Origin: JAPLUA01 sp964625855 | GTDB taxonomy: Bacteria > Verrucomicrobiota > Verrucomicrobiia > Limisphaerales > UBA8199 | DNA: 64,000 nt | Direction: 5' to 3' | Assembly (NCBI GenBank): GCA_964625855.1 | Contig: CAZVFC010000019.1 | Location: 62,001-126,000, forward strand | In this document: one piece after another, positions 10,561 through 19,681 of the stretch | Numbering within the stretch: position 1 is the stretch's first letter | Layout of the letters: each line of letters opens with the position of its first letter | The notes under the pieces: generated by a model | Told to the model about the DNA's origin: nothing | The model's database searches: none | Seen by the model: the letters and a program-made list of their open reading frames with translations, nothing else | Program-made: the position numbers and the translations under genes

Positions 10561-11499
10561 TCAGTAGTTTGCGCGGGCGGGAATCGGCGGCACCGGTGGC
10601 TGGCCCACCCACCAATCACCCGGCGGGTAGGCGCGTCCGCACTCGGGGCAGCGGATGGTGGCATACTGGGCGCCGCAATGTGGGCAGCCGGCGCGCGACT
10701 CAAAGATGTCGAACGGCTGCAGACATTTATCGCACCGCCAGATCGGGCCGATGATGGGGGGCTGCTGGCAGGACGGGCAGGCGAACCCGGCCCGGCGGGG
10801 CAGCCTGGCCACCCGCGCCAGCACGCGCGCCTGCATCAGCCCGCTCCAGCAGTTCATTAGAATGAAGACGCACAGGATGCCAAACCAGAGATCGCGAACC
10901 AGGAACGCCAGCAGGATCAAACCCGCCCCGCCGACGAAGCCAATTACGGTAGTGATCATCAGGCTCCGGGCGCGGCCGAAGATAAACCAGAGCAGGGATT
11001 GAAGAATCTGCCCGCCGTCCAGCGGGTAAACCGGGAGCATATTGAAGACCAGCAAGACGCAGTTGATGATGAAGACCGTCTGGATGAAGGAGTAGGCATT
11101 CGGCATCGTGGCGGCCCAGCCGGCCGCGTGGGCCAGAACCCACACGGCACCCAGGACCGGAATCAGAGCCACGTTCACCAGTGGCCCCGCGGCGATGCTC
11201 CAGAGCGTCGCCCCGGGGCGCAGCGGCGGCGAGACGTAGGCGACGCCGCCAAGCGGCCAGAGCACGATCTGGTTTGCCTGTCCGCCTACCTGCCGGCAGG
11301 CCAGCGCATGGCCGAACTCATGCAGCAGCACGATCACAAAGAGCGACACGTACTCCAGGATCGGCCAGACCATGGAGGAATAGCCGGCGGCCCGTCGGCT
11401 GATGCCCCAAACCGCGATCAGGAACCATGACCAGTGCAAATACAGGTCAATCCCCGCAAAGCGGAACAGATGAAAGGAGCCTTGCCGTGTCGGCGTCAT
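10561..11499 (-). CDS. Membrane M50 (site-2 protease-like) zinc metalloprotease with zinc ribbon
   Basis: This 312-residue membrane protein has the M50 catalytic motif H60-E-F-G-H64 in a transmembrane helix and the second metal motif D161-G-G in VYPLDGGQIL. Together these define an intramembrane protease of the site-2 family, SpoIVFB-like branch. About six hydrophobic segments are visible. The C-terminus (about 240-300) carries paired CxxC motifs (CPSC, CDKC, CPHC, CPEC), a zinc-ribbon-like tail not present in minimal M50 proteins. It lies 8 nt upstream of ligA in the same direction, so the two are probably co-transcribed. The substrate is unknown. Confidence 0.88.
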   Translation of the reverse strand: MTPTRQGSFHLFRFAGIDLYLHWSWFLIAVWGISRRAAGYSSMVWPILEYVSLFVIVLLHEFGHALACRQVGGQANQIVLWPLGGVAYVSPPLRPGATLWSIAAGPLVNVALIPVLGAVWVLAHAAGWAATMPNAYSFIQTVFIINCVLLVFNMLPVYPLDGGQILQSLLWFIFGRARSLMITTVIGFVGGAGLILLAFLVRDLWFGILCVFILMNCWSGLMQARVLARVARLPRRAGFACPSCQQPPIIGPIWRCDKCLQPFDIFESRAGCPHCGAQYATIRCPECGRAYPPGDWWVGQPPVPPIPARANY

Positions 11500-11606
11500 A
11501 GGCCACAGCTAACACACGCGTGGCGACACGGCAACAAGCCTTTTGGACGACTCGCACTTGCGCCACTTGCAGGGGGTCCATATCGTTCACCAAACGTGAT
11601 TCCACT

Positions 11607-14600
11607 ATGACCACCCGGCGACGTTACCTCTCATTACTCATCAGCGTTCTCCTTGGCCCCGGGCTGCTGCCCATACTTTCGTTGGCGAGCGCCGCCCCAA
11701 CGAAACAAACCGTCATTCTGTCGCCGCGCGATGCTTCGTGGCTGGAGCGCCTGGCGGCGCGCGAGGTGCGGCGTTACGTCTATGTGCGCACCGGCAGCCT
11801 GTTGCCCATACTCTCCGAGCCGGGCATGGCGCAGAAGACGGACGCGATCATTGTGGGCCATAAAGACCGGAACCTGGTCAAGGAGGCCATCGCCGCCCAG
11901 GACACGGTTGCCGCTGCGCTCGATGGGCTGGGGGCGCAACACTATTGCCTCAAGACCATTCCCCAAACCTCAGGGCCAGACTCAGGACGCCCTGCGTCAC
12001 GAGCTCGGCATCAAGTTCTGCTGCTCACCGGCGGTGATGACCTCGGCACGCTCTACGCCGCTTACCGGTTCGCCGAATCGCTGGGTGTCCGTTTCCACCT
12101 GCACGGCGATGTCGTGCCCGATGAGCCGGCAGAATGGGCGCTGCCGGTGTTGGACGAGCGTGCGGCGCCGCTGTTCGCCCTGCGCGGCATTCAGCCGTTC
12201 CATGATTTCCCCGAAGGGCCTGACTGGTGGAACCGCGACGATTACCTGGCCATTATCGGCCAGTTGCCGAAGCTGCGGATGAACTTTATCGGGCTGCATA
12301 CTTACCCGGAGGGCCATCCCAACGCGGAGCCCACGGTCTGGATTGGCTTGCCGCAAGACATCGGCCCGGACGGGGGGGTCAGGTTCAGCTACCCGTCCAG
12401 CTACATGAACACCCTGCGCGGCAACTGGGGCTATGCGCCCAAACGAACGAGCGAATTCAACTTCGGAAGCGCCCAACTCTTCGAGCGGGAGGATTTCGGT
12501 CCCGAGGTCATGTTCGGGGCGATGCCCGACCCGGAGACACCCGGTATCTGCAACGAGGTCTTTGATCGCACGGCAGCCATGCTGCGGGATGCTTTCTCGT
12601 TCGCCCACCGGCTTGGCGTGAAGACCTGTGTCGGCACCGAGACCCCGCTGATGATCCCGAAGCAGGTCCAGGAGAGGCTCATGACGATGAACAAGAAGCC
12701 CGCAGATATTGCCGTGGTTCAGGAGCTTTACGAAGGCATCTTCCGCCGCGCGGCGCTGGCCTATCCGCTGGATTACTACTGGTTCTGGACACCGGAAGGC
12801 TGGACGTGGTCCGGCGTGAAAGACGAGCAGATTCAGGCAACGACCAACGACCTGTTTGCGGCGATCGCGGCGCACCGGAACGTGCGGCCGCCTTTCCAGC
12901 TCGCCACGTGCGGCTGGGTGCTTGGGCCGCCGCAGGACCGGGCCCTGTTTGACAAGGTGCTGCCCAAGGGCGTCGCGATTAGCTGCATCAATCGCGAGGT
13001 CGGCCACACGCCGGTCGAGGCAGGTTTCGCCCAAGTCAGAGGCCGCTCGAAATGGGCGATCCCCTGGCTGGAGGATGATCCCACCCTCGTTTCGCCCCAG
13101 TTGTGGGTCGGACGAATGCGGCGCGACGCCTACGATGCGCTGCGCTACGGCTGCGATGGGCTCATGGGCATTCACTGGCGCACGCGCGTGCTCAGCCCCA
13201 ACGTCGCCGCGCTCGCTCAGGCCGCCTGGGAGCAGGGCGGGTGGGCTCAATCCTTCAAGACGGCGGTGCCACTGGCTGAGAAATCACGGGTTGCGGGCCC
13301 GGTAGGTGGCCAGGTCGCCGCCTTCCCGAACAACGCCATAACGGGCACATCGGAAGCCCCGCTGTACCAGACCGTGCGTTACAACGTCTCGGCGTATCGT
13401 CTGCCGGCAAGCAATGGCCTCTGCAATGTCACGCTCAAGTTCTGCGAGCCGCACTACCACACCGCGGGCGTGAGGGTGTTTGACGTGAAGTTGCAGGGGC
13501 GCGCGGTCGTGACGAACCTGGATATCTTCGCCCGGGTCGGGAAGGACCGCGCGCTGGATCTTGCGTTCACCAACGTCGTGGTTACGAATGGCTGGCTGGA
13601 CATTGACTTCGTTCCGCGGGTCGAGTTTCCGAGCATCGCCGCCATCGCCGTCGAGGGAAACGGCGTTGCCACCCGCATCAATTGCGGCGGTCCGGCCTAC
13701 GCTGATTACGCGGCCGACCAGCCTCCCGCGCCGCCGCTCAAGGAGGTTTTCCCGCCCACCCGGGATTTCTATGAGGACTGGGCAGTCCACGAATTTGGCG
13801 CGGAAGCGGGCGCGGCTGCCGCCCGGATCCTCCAACAGGTGGACTGCTCGCTGCCCAAACCTTCGACCTGGGTCAAAGGCCCGGGCGGGATTCAGCCCGA
13901 CGCTCGCCCCTGGGAATCGGTAAAGAATGAATACGCGTTTGTGGATGAGCTGGCGGCGTTGGGTCCCAAGGTCGAAGGAGCCGGCTGCCGGGAGCGATTC
14001 GACTACTGGCTGAGCACGTTCCTCTGCCTGCGTGCGGCAGGGGAATTGAACTGCGCCTGGGGAGAATACAATCGGGCGATGGAGAAGGTGAAGCGGGAGA
14101 AGGAGGCGCCGGCGCAAGGCGCCCTGGCTCGTGAACTCGCGCTGCCCGCGCGCGCGAACCTGGTTCGCCTCCTCGGCGCCGTTTATGGCCATCTGCTCGC
14201 CACGGTCTCGACGACGGGCGAGTTAGGAACGGTCGCGAACTGGAACCAGCACAACCTTCCCGACCTGCTCACCGCGCCGGGAGAGGAGCTGGCCCGTATC
14301 CTCGGCCTGCCATTGCCGGCGGACGCCCAGCCCGCTCATGGCTACCGTGGCCCGCCCCGGATTATCGTGCCGACCAAGCGCACCAGTATGGCCGCCAACG
14401 AATCTCCGTATCTGAAGGTGATCATCCTTTCCGAGCAACCGCCGCGCCGCGCCGAGCTGCATTGGCGCAAGCTGGGAGCGCGCCGGTTTGCCACGGTTCC
14501 GCTCGCGCATGTGGTGCGCGGGGTTTACCGCGTCCGCCTGCCCGCGCCGGGCCAGGACGATTTCGAATATTTGATCCGGGTCGAACCCGCCCGCGGCGAG

Positions 14601-14666
14601 CCCGTCTTCTTTCCCGCCACGGCGCCGAAGCTGAACCAGAGTGTCGTCGTGTTGCCGGAAGACTAA
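11607..14666 (+). CDS. Exported alpha-glucuronidase-like carbohydrate protein with malectin domain
   Basis: This 1019-residue protein starts at ATG 11607 and has a signal peptide (LSLLISVLLGPGLLPILSLASAA). Residues about 30-190 resemble the N-terminal domain of GH67-type alpha-glucuronidases and related DUF4838 proteins (AREVRRYVYVRTGSLLP, GTLYAAYRFAESLGVRFHLHGDVVPDE). A TIM-barrel-like central part follows (DYYWFWTPEGWTWSG, YDALRYGCDGLMGIHWRTR). Residues about 590-710 form a malectin-type sugar-binding domain (ITLKFCEPHYHT-like block, RVFDVKLQGR, INCGGPAY). The C-terminal beta-rich region is unassigned. Catalytic residues cannot be named with confidence. It is transcribed divergently from the M50-ligA pair. 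Confidence 0.7.
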   Translation: MTTRRRYLSLLISVLLGPGLLPILSLASAAPTKQTVILSPRDASWLERLAAREVRRYVYVRTGSLLPILSEPGMAQKTDAIIVGHKDRNLVKEAIAAQDTVAAALDGLGAQHYCLKTIPQTSGPDSGRPASRARHQVLLLTGGDDLGTLYAAYRFAESLGVRFHLHGDVVPDEPAEWALPVLDERAAPLFALRGIQPFHDFPEGPDWWNRDDYLAIIGQLPKLRMNFIGLHTYPEGHPNAEPTVWIGLPQDIGPDGGVRFSYPSSYMNTLRGNWGYAPKRTSEFNFGSAQLFEREDFGPEVMFGAMPDPETPGICNEVFDRTAAMLRDAFSFAHRLGVKTCVGTETPLMIPKQVQERLMTMNKKPADIAVVQELYEGIFRRAALAYPLDYYWFWTPEGWTWSGVKDEQIQATTNDLFAAIAAHRNVRPPFQLATCGWVLGPPQDRALFDKVLPKGVAISCINREVGHTPVEAGFAQVRGRSKWAIPWLEDDPTLVSPQLWVGRMRRDAYDALRYGCDGLMGIHWRTRVLSPNVAALAQAAWEQGGWAQSFKTAVPLAEKSRVAGPVGGQVAAFPNNAITGTSEAPLYQTVRYNVSAYRLPASNGLCNVTLKFCEPHYHTAGVRVFDVKLQGRAVVTNLDIFARVGKDRALDLAFTNVVVTNGWLDIDFVPRVEFPSIAAIAVEGNGVATRINCGGPAYADYAADQPPAPPLKEVFPPTRDFYEDWAVHEFGAEAGAAAARILQQVDCSLPKPSTWVKGPGGIQPDARPWESVKNEYAFVDELAALGPKVEGAGCRERFDYWLSTFLCLRAAGELNCAWGEYNRAMEKVKREKEAPAQGALARELALPARANLVRLLGAVYGHLLATVSTTGELGTVANWNQHNLPDLLTAPGEELARILGLPLPADAQPAHGYRGPPRIIVPTKRTSMAANESPYLKVIILSEQPPRRAELHWRKLGARRFATVPLAHVVRGVYRVRLPAPGQDDFEYLIRVEPARGEPVFFPATAPKLNQSVVVLPED

Positions 14667-14800
14667 ACCAGACCCAAGGAAAGAACCCGCAGATGAGCGC
14701 TGGTGAACGCACATCAGAAGAGCCTGATTTGCAGGTTGCGGGCTGGGGCCTCAGGGGGTTAGACTAAGCTTAGAGATAGACGCAACACGAAAGGAAGCAC

Positions 14801-15094
14801 ATGACGACCGCAGAAGCCAACAAACAACTGGTTACAGATCTAAAGACAGTGATCCACGACGCGGAGGAGCTCCTGAAGGCCACCACCGGCCAGGCTGGGG
14901 AGAAGCTCACCGAGGTTCGAGGCCGGTTGACGGCGGCCCTCGAATCGGCCAAGGGCACCTGCCACCGGTTGGAGGAAAAAACCGTCGCAGCCGCCAAAGC
15001 CACCGACCTCTGCATCCGCGACCATCCCTATGAAACCATCGGCGTCGCCTTTGGTCTCGGCCTGCTGATTGGAGTGCTGGTCGGACGCAGGTAA
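14801..15094 (+). CDS. DUF883 family membrane-anchored protein (ElaB/YqjD-like)
   Basis: This 97-residue protein has a long amphipathic helical N-terminal region (LVTDLKTVIHDAEELLKATT) and ends with a glycine-rich transmembrane helix (GVAFGLGLLIGVLVGRR), the hallmark of DUF883. ElaB and YqjD of E. coli are tail-anchored inner-membrane proteins; YqjD binds stationary-phase ribosomes. A good ribosome binding site (AAAGGAAG) precedes the ATG. It is first of three tightly packed genes equivalent to the yqjD-yqjE-yqjK arrangement, so stress or stationary-phase regulation is likely by analogy. Confidence 0.92.
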   Translation: MTTAEANKQLVTDLKTVIHDAEELLKATTGQAGEKLTEVRGRLTAALESAKGTCHRLEEKTVAAAKATDLCIRDHPYETIGVAFGLGLLIGVLVGRR

Positions 15095-15100
15095 GGGTAC

Positions 15101-15487
15101 ATGGAATCACAGGAGGGCAAGAAGTCAGGCATCTTCGCCTCGCTGAGGCAGGTGCTGAAGACGGTCGCCGCGATTGCGGAAAACCGGCTGGAGCTGCTCG
15201 TGGTCGAGTGGCATGAAGAACGGCTGCGCGCTTTCGAAGTGCTACTGCTGGTGGGAATCGCCCTCGTGCTGGCGCTAATGACGCTGATGGTGGTGACGAT
15301 GACGGTTGTGGTGGTCTGCATTAACAACCACCGTATCGACGTAGTAATCGGGCTGAGCGTGGTTTACTTGCTGGCCACGATTGGCGCTTGGTGGAGGCTG
15401 CGCGCCCGGTTGAAGAATTGGGCGCCGTTCCGCGAGACACTGGCTGAGATCAAAAAGGACAGAGCGTGTTTGGAAGACAAGAGTTGA
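15101..15487 (+). CDS. Phage-holin-superfamily membrane protein (YqjE-like)
   Basis: This 128-residue protein has an N-terminal soluble segment (IFASLRQVLKTVAAIAENRL), two central transmembrane helices (LLVGIALVLALMTLMVVTMTV and the VVYLLATIGAWW segment) and a charged C-terminus. That is the layout of YqjE/holin-superfamily proteins. It begins 6 nt after the DUF883 gene and overlaps the next frame by 22 nt. The function is unknown. The pairing with DUF883 is conserved across many Gram-negative phyla. Confidence 0.85.
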   Translation: MESQEGKKSGIFASLRQVLKTVAAIAENRLELLVVEWHEERLRAFEVLLLVGIALVLALMTLMVVTMTVVVVCINNHRIDVVIGLSVVYLLATIGAWWRLRARLKNWAPFRETLAEIKKDRACLEDKS

Positions 15488-15807
15488 GCAGGTTGGGGAC
15501 GCAAAAGCAGGCCTTGCTGCTGGAGAGCGGCCTCAACCGCCACGCGCTGCTGGCAGAGTGGCGGGAATTGCGCTCCGCCAGTGCCAGGGTGGGCAGCGCC
15601 GCCCATGCCTCGAGCCGCTTCGCGCCGTTCCTGGCGGTGCTGGCGCCGCTGGCAGGGTTCCTCGTGGTCCGCAGTTTGCGCCGGCCTGAATCGTTATTCA
15701 CGCGCCTGGTCGCGGCAGCGAAGTGGATCGGCCCGGTCTATTCGCTTTGGCGGGGTTACTCCGCTGCTCGAAAGAAGGAGACGGCAGCCGGCGCTCCTGG
15801 CGGTTAG
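15466..15807 (+). CDS. Small membrane protein, third gene of the DUF883 cluster
   Basis: This 113-residue protein has a basic helical N-terminal half (LNRHALLAEWRELRSASARV) and a hydrophobic segment (FAPFLAVLAPLAGFLVVRSLR). Its position after yqjE-like and its 22-nt overlap with it match the place of YqjK in other bacteria, but sequence similarity to YqjK is not evident. The start could be a little further downstream. Confidence 0.7.
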   Translation: MFGRQELSRLGTQKQALLLESGLNRHALLAEWRELRSASARVGSAAHASSRFAPFLAVLAPLAGFLVVRSLRRPESLFTRLVAAAKWIGPVYSLWRGYSAARKKETAAGAPGG

Positions 15808-15820
15808 ACAGGGCGATCCG

Positions 15821-16072
15821 TTATCTTCCCTTCGAGCTGCCGGCGGTGGCCGGTTCCAATGCGTTGGCCTCTGGCGAGCCGTGGACACTCGCCTCCGTGG
15901 CCTCGCCGCTAAGGGCCGGTTCGGGCGCGAGGCTGGCGCATTCAGGGAGGTTGGGTTCTTCCATCCCGTCGGCCATGCTCGAGCAGGAAGCACAGACGTT
16001 GGGATTGCGCGAGAGGGCGTTTCCTTCTTCGGAAATCGCCTCACCACAACATCTGCAGATGCGCGGGTTCAT
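15821..16072 (-). CDS. Small zinc-ribbon protein, acidic tail
   Basis: This 83-residue protein begins MNPRICRCCGEAISE and has two CxxC knuckles (C6/C9 and C27/C30, NPNVCASC), forming a compact zinc ribbon. A Glu/Ser/Ala-rich low-complexity tail follows. A GGAG ribosome binding site sits 5 nt before the ATG at 16072, which decides the start; the frame stays open further upstream without similar quality. It is convergent with the DUF883 cluster, with a 13-nt gap. The function is unknown. Confidence 0.6.
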   Translation of the reverse strand: MNPRICRCCGEAISEEGNALSRNPNVCASCSSMADGMEEPNLPECASLAPEPALSGEATEASVHGSPEANALEPATAGSSKGR

Positions 16073-16219
16073 GTCTCCGCATTCCCCCCAGCCGGGGCGC
16101 TCACATACGCCGCGCGGCCAAGTCTTGGAAAAGCCTTGGTTGGAAGATACCGAGCTGGCTTCTGATGTGATCGCCACCGTGAGGTCGCGGTGGCGGTTCC
16201 CAGAAAGGCAATAACCCAT

Positions 16220-16708
16220 CTCTGACGCCGTGCCTTCAAAACATTCCTCGTGCTCCTAAAGTAGGAATAACATGGCAGGAATCGGCCAGGATAGCAAGCT
16301 CTTTTTCCGGAAATCGCTCCAGTCGAGCGCATCTCGACACCGCCACCGGAACGCGGCTGTCCTCAGCCGCAGCAGCCTGGGCAGGGCCATGCGCACGCCG
16401 TGCACAAGGGATGCACACCCGATGCACACCCGATGCACACGCTGGCATCAGTTGTGCATCCCTGGTGCATCCGGTGTGCATCTCTGATACACGACCCGAG
16501 GAGCCGAAGAGGAGGCTGGCGCCATGTCGGGAGAGCGCCCACCGTTCGCCTTTCACACGCCCACGTCCGGCCCTTCCCGGGGGGAGCGGTTTCCCGCTCA
16601 GCTATGGCGGCAGTGGCGGGCTGCGCCCCGTTGCGCGTGCGCCCGCGACAGCACCCCGTTCCTCCTCCCGCTCAGGCAGGGTTTCGAGGCAGGTCTGCGC
16701 GGCTGCGG
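16220..16708. other. Intergenic region containing a GATGCAC repeat cluster
   Basis: No gene is recognised. Between about 16383 and 16490 the unit GATGCACACCC occurs in close tandem and is followed by inverted copies (GTGCATCC, GTGTGCATC). This gives an imperfect hairpin. The leading part (GCCATGCGCACGCCGTGC) resembles a diverged stretch at about 49571-49605 downstream of the OPT transporter. Confidence 0.6.
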
Positions 16709-18703
16709 CTACGGCTCGCGATAGACGCGAAAGAACTTCAGTTCCTCCGTGGCGATGGTGGTGAAGGTGCAGTTGGTGCCGCAGGCGGGGAGGCTGTTGG
16801 TCAAGGTGGTCCAGGCGGCAAGGTCGGAGGAGGCTTCCACACGGTATAGCCGGGCCGGCGCGGATTCCCATGTCAGGCTGAGGTTCTGGCCAGCCAGGGT
16901 GAGGGCCAGCAACCGGAAGGGCGGGCTGAAGGGATTGTTGAAGTACATGATGACCGGCAAATGGTCGCTGGCGGTCCGGCTGTCGTCGGCCAGCAACGGC
17001 GGCGGCGGATCGGGCAAGCTGTCGGTGCGAAAGATCTGGCTGCCGGTGATGTTCGAGAAGAGCAGGGCGCCGGGCAGGATGTAGTCGAAACGCCTGGTGA
17101 GACCGGCAGCAGCTTGAATGGAAAAGGTCAGCGGGCTGGCGGTGAACGAATTGACGGGCGTGGTGAGCTGCAGGCCAACGGCCGGGCTGATCAGACCTTG
17201 GATTGACGCCTGATTGGTGTCCGTCTCGTTCAGGTCCCCCGTCAGGACATAGGGGTGGCTGGCGTTGGTAGTGAGAAAGGCGGTCACGAAGAAGTTGGAA
17301 ATGGCACGAGCCTCAGCGGCACGCTGGGTGCGCTCGTCGGAGGCGCTGCCGGACTTAAGATGAGTGGTAAAGACGTGCAGAGGCTGGTCGAAACCTGGCA
17401 CCGCGATCTGGGCCTCGAACAGGTCGCGAGTGAAATTGGAGTTCGTGTAGCCGAACGGATCCAAATCGGCGTCGTTCAGCCAGCTCTTGGCGCGGGCGAT
17501 CGGATACCGGCTAGCGATGCTGCCCCGTGTCCACCCGTCGGCGGTCGGGCTGTTGGATAGGAAATAGCCCGGCAAGTAGGCTTGGATGAAGTTGGTCATT
17601 TCATAGGCCAGGGTCATCGGGATTTCCTGGAACGTGATGATATCCGGCTGAAGATGCTGCATTTGGCGCCCGATCGCCTGCACTTGCAGTGAATTGGTGT
17701 TCCAGTTTGTCACCGCGCTGCCGTGCACGTTGTAAGTCAGCAAGGAAAGGGAGGACGCGACCGACGGAAGCACGGTCACAGTCAGCCTGGCAGGCTGGCT
17801 GTTGGTCCACCCAAAGGCGTTTGTGACCGTGACCGTGTAATCGCCCGCCTGGTTGGTCGTGACATTGGACAAAGAGAGAACCGACGTCGTGGCGCCGTCC
17901 AGGTCAGTGCCGTTGAACTGCCATTGGTAACTGAGTGGCGGTGTGCCGCCGGCCGTAACGGTGAAGGTCACGTCGCTTCCCTCCATCACCGTTCGACCTG
18001 GTGGCGGAATAAGGATGCCGGGGGGCATGCGCGGGAGAACATCGCTGAAGTTGGTGCCGATGATCAGGTTGTCTAAGTAACAGGTCCCTATGCCCGCAGT
18101 CTCCCGGAGCGCGAAGGCGGTCTCCGCGGTGGCAGGTGCCACATCCGTGGCGGTGAACGCAGGGTCGGTTTCAGCGGAGGGGTTAAGCCACAGAGTGCTG
18201 GTGGCGTTGCTGACCACGTAGCGGGTGATGAGAACATAATCCGTGTTCAGGCTCAGGCCGGAACTCACGAGAATGCCCAGAGTGGTGTTCGCATTGGCAA
18301 TGCCGACCCGGAAGAAGCCTGCCGGTACCCCATTGGTCGTGGCATAGATCCGATTTCGGAACCCACTCGTCCCCAACCCCTTGAAGTGCGCGAAATAGTC
18401 GCCAGTGGCGGAGGGGAAGGCGGTGAAGTTGATGGTGAAGCTTGCGTAGAGCGTGATGTCGGTGGTTGGGGGATACGACTGGCCAAGCGCCACACTGACG
18501 TCTTCGCTGTTGGTCTGGGCGAGCAAAACCCTGCCCGACCGGACCTCCACCTGACCGGCCGCGCCGTCGTGAGTGGCCCAGGTGCCGGAGCTGACGGTCA
18601 CCAGCGGCCCGTTGGGGTAATCGAACGAGTCGCTGAAGATGGGCCTTGCGGCCACCGGCCAGAACCACCCAAGGACCGCACAAGCAGAAATCAGTCTTTT
18701 CAC
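16709..18703 (-). CDS. Exported endonuclease/exonuclease/phosphatase-family protein with Ig domain
   Basis: This 664-residue protein most likely starts at GTG 18703, giving a classic signal peptide (KRLISACAVLGWFWPVAARP). The open frame extends upstream without plausible content. Residues about 20-215 form a LamG-like beta-sandwich, and about 220-310 an Ig-like domain (YQWQFNGTDLDG, GDYTVTVTNAFG). Residues about 315-580 form an EEP catalytic domain with TYNVHG, FQEIP (metal-binding Glu), TTHLKSGS, TGDLNETD and the final DHLPV. The C-terminus (YRVEASSDLAAWTTL, KFFRVYRE) is the module shared with other exported proteins here. It probably acts outside the cell as a nuclease or phosphodiesterase. 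Confidence 0.82.
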   Translation of the reverse strand: MKRLISACAVLGWFWPVAARPIFSDSFDYPNGPLVTVSSGTWATHDGAAGQVEVRSGRVLLAQTNSEDVSVALGQSYPPTTDITLYASFTINFTAFPSATGDYFAHFKGLGTSGFRNRIYATTNGVPAGFFRVGIANANTTLGILVSSGLSLNTDYVLITRYVVSNATSTLWLNPSAETDPAFTATDVAPATAETAFALRETAGIGTCYLDNLIIGTNFSDVLPRMPPGILIPPPGRTVMEGSDVTFTVTAGGTPPLSYQWQFNGTDLDGATTSVLSLSNVTTNQAGDYTVTVTNAFGWTNSQPARLTVTVLPSVASSLSLLTYNVHGSAVTNWNTNSLQVQAIGRQMQHLQPDIITFQEIPMTLAYEMTNFIQAYLPGYFLSNSPTADGWTRGSIASRYPIARAKSWLNDADLDPFGYTNSNFTRDLFEAQIAVPGFDQPLHVFTTHLKSGSASDERTQRAAEARAISNFFVTAFLTTNASHPYVLTGDLNETDTNQASIQGLISPAVGLQLTTPVNSFTASPLTFSIQAAAGLTRRFDYILPGALLFSNITGSQIFRTDSLPDPPPPLLADDSRTASDHLPVIMYFNNPFSPPFRLLALTLAGQNLSLTWESAPARLYRVEASSDLAAWTTLTNSLPACGTNCTFTTIATEELKFFRVYREP

Positions 18704-18884
18704 ATTTGTGACGGAGCGGATTCTAATGCGCTTGGCCGGGAATTCTAGCCGAACATTAGGCTCCACAGGCCCCCACGCGCGAGCCCGCGCGGGGCGCCGG
18801 ACCTTCCGGACATGCGGTCCGTAAAGGACACGACAATTATTGGCTTTCGCCGCTGCCAGGTCTGTGGTATAGATACCTCTCACC

Positions 18885-19607
18885 ATGGCAGCGATTGGAA
18901 CAGCGACCGATTTTATCGTCTGGGGAATTGACCAGACCGCCTACGGGCCGGTGGAACTGCCGACGCTCGTTTCCTGGGTTAAAGATGAGCGGGTGACGGC
19001 CGACACCTGGATCTACGACGCCAAGAACAGTGCCTGGCAGAAAGCCGCCGACTTGCCCGAGCTCCAGATGTTCTTCCATGGCAGGGCCAAGCCGTCCTCC
19101 TCCGGTGCCAGCGGGTTGACCAATCCCAAAGGCGTTGATCCCCGCGCCCTGCGCCGGATCAAAATCCTGGCGGGGATGACCGACGAACAGCTTGAGCGCC
19201 TGACGCAATTCATGGAGGCCGAAAGGGTCCCGCAGTGGACCGTCATCGTCAAGCAAGGCGACCCGGGCGACAGTATGTACTTCATTCTCGAAGGCGAGCT
19301 TCGAGTGCGCATCAACGTCATGGGCAAGGAATCCATCCTCGCCACCCTCAGCGTTGGCGACTTCTTCGGCGACATTTCACTCTTCGACCGCGGACCGCGC
19401 TCGGCCGATGTGGTCGCCAATACGGACAGCCTGGTCATTCGTATCTCCGCGGCGGCCCTGGACGAACTGGCCACGCATGCGCCTGAAATCGCCACGCCGT
19501 TTCTGCGCGCGATTGGCCGCACCCTCACTGCCCGCATCCGGGCCGACAACAAGCGCTACGGCGACTCCGTAAAGCTCACTTGCGCCACCGGGCAGGCAGC
19601 AGCCTGA
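18885..19607 (+). CDS. GYF_2 plus cyclic nucleotide-binding domain protein
   Basis: In this 240-residue protein, residues about 10-65 match a GYF_2 (DUF4339-like) adaptor domain (WGIDQTAYGPVELPTLVSWV, WIYDAKNSAWQKA). Residues about 95-220 form a cyclic nucleotide-binding domain with GDPGDSMYFILEGELRV and the phosphate-binding cassette-like GDFFGDISLFDRGPRSADVV. There is no DNA-binding helix-turn-helix at the C-terminus, so it is not a Crp-type regulator. It may sense a cyclic nucleotide and pass the signal through the GYF_2 domain. It sits upstream of, but 74 nt apart from, the sulfate operon. Confidence 0.85.
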   Translation: MAAIGTATDFIVWGIDQTAYGPVELPTLVSWVKDERVTADTWIYDAKNSAWQKAADLPELQMFFHGRAKPSSSGASGLTNPKGVDPRALRRIKILAGMTDEQLERLTQFMEAERVPQWTVIVKQGDPGDSMYFILEGELRVRINVMGKESILATLSVGDFFGDISLFDRGPRSADVVANTDSLVIRISAAALDELATHAPEIATPFLRAIGRTLTARIRADNKRYGDSVKLTCATGQAAA

Positions 19608-19681
19608 CCCGGCGGCGGTGCTGAAGTCCATCGGCCCGAGGGAGGGGCTGGAGGCGATGCGTTTCTTCCTCGTTCGCCGGA

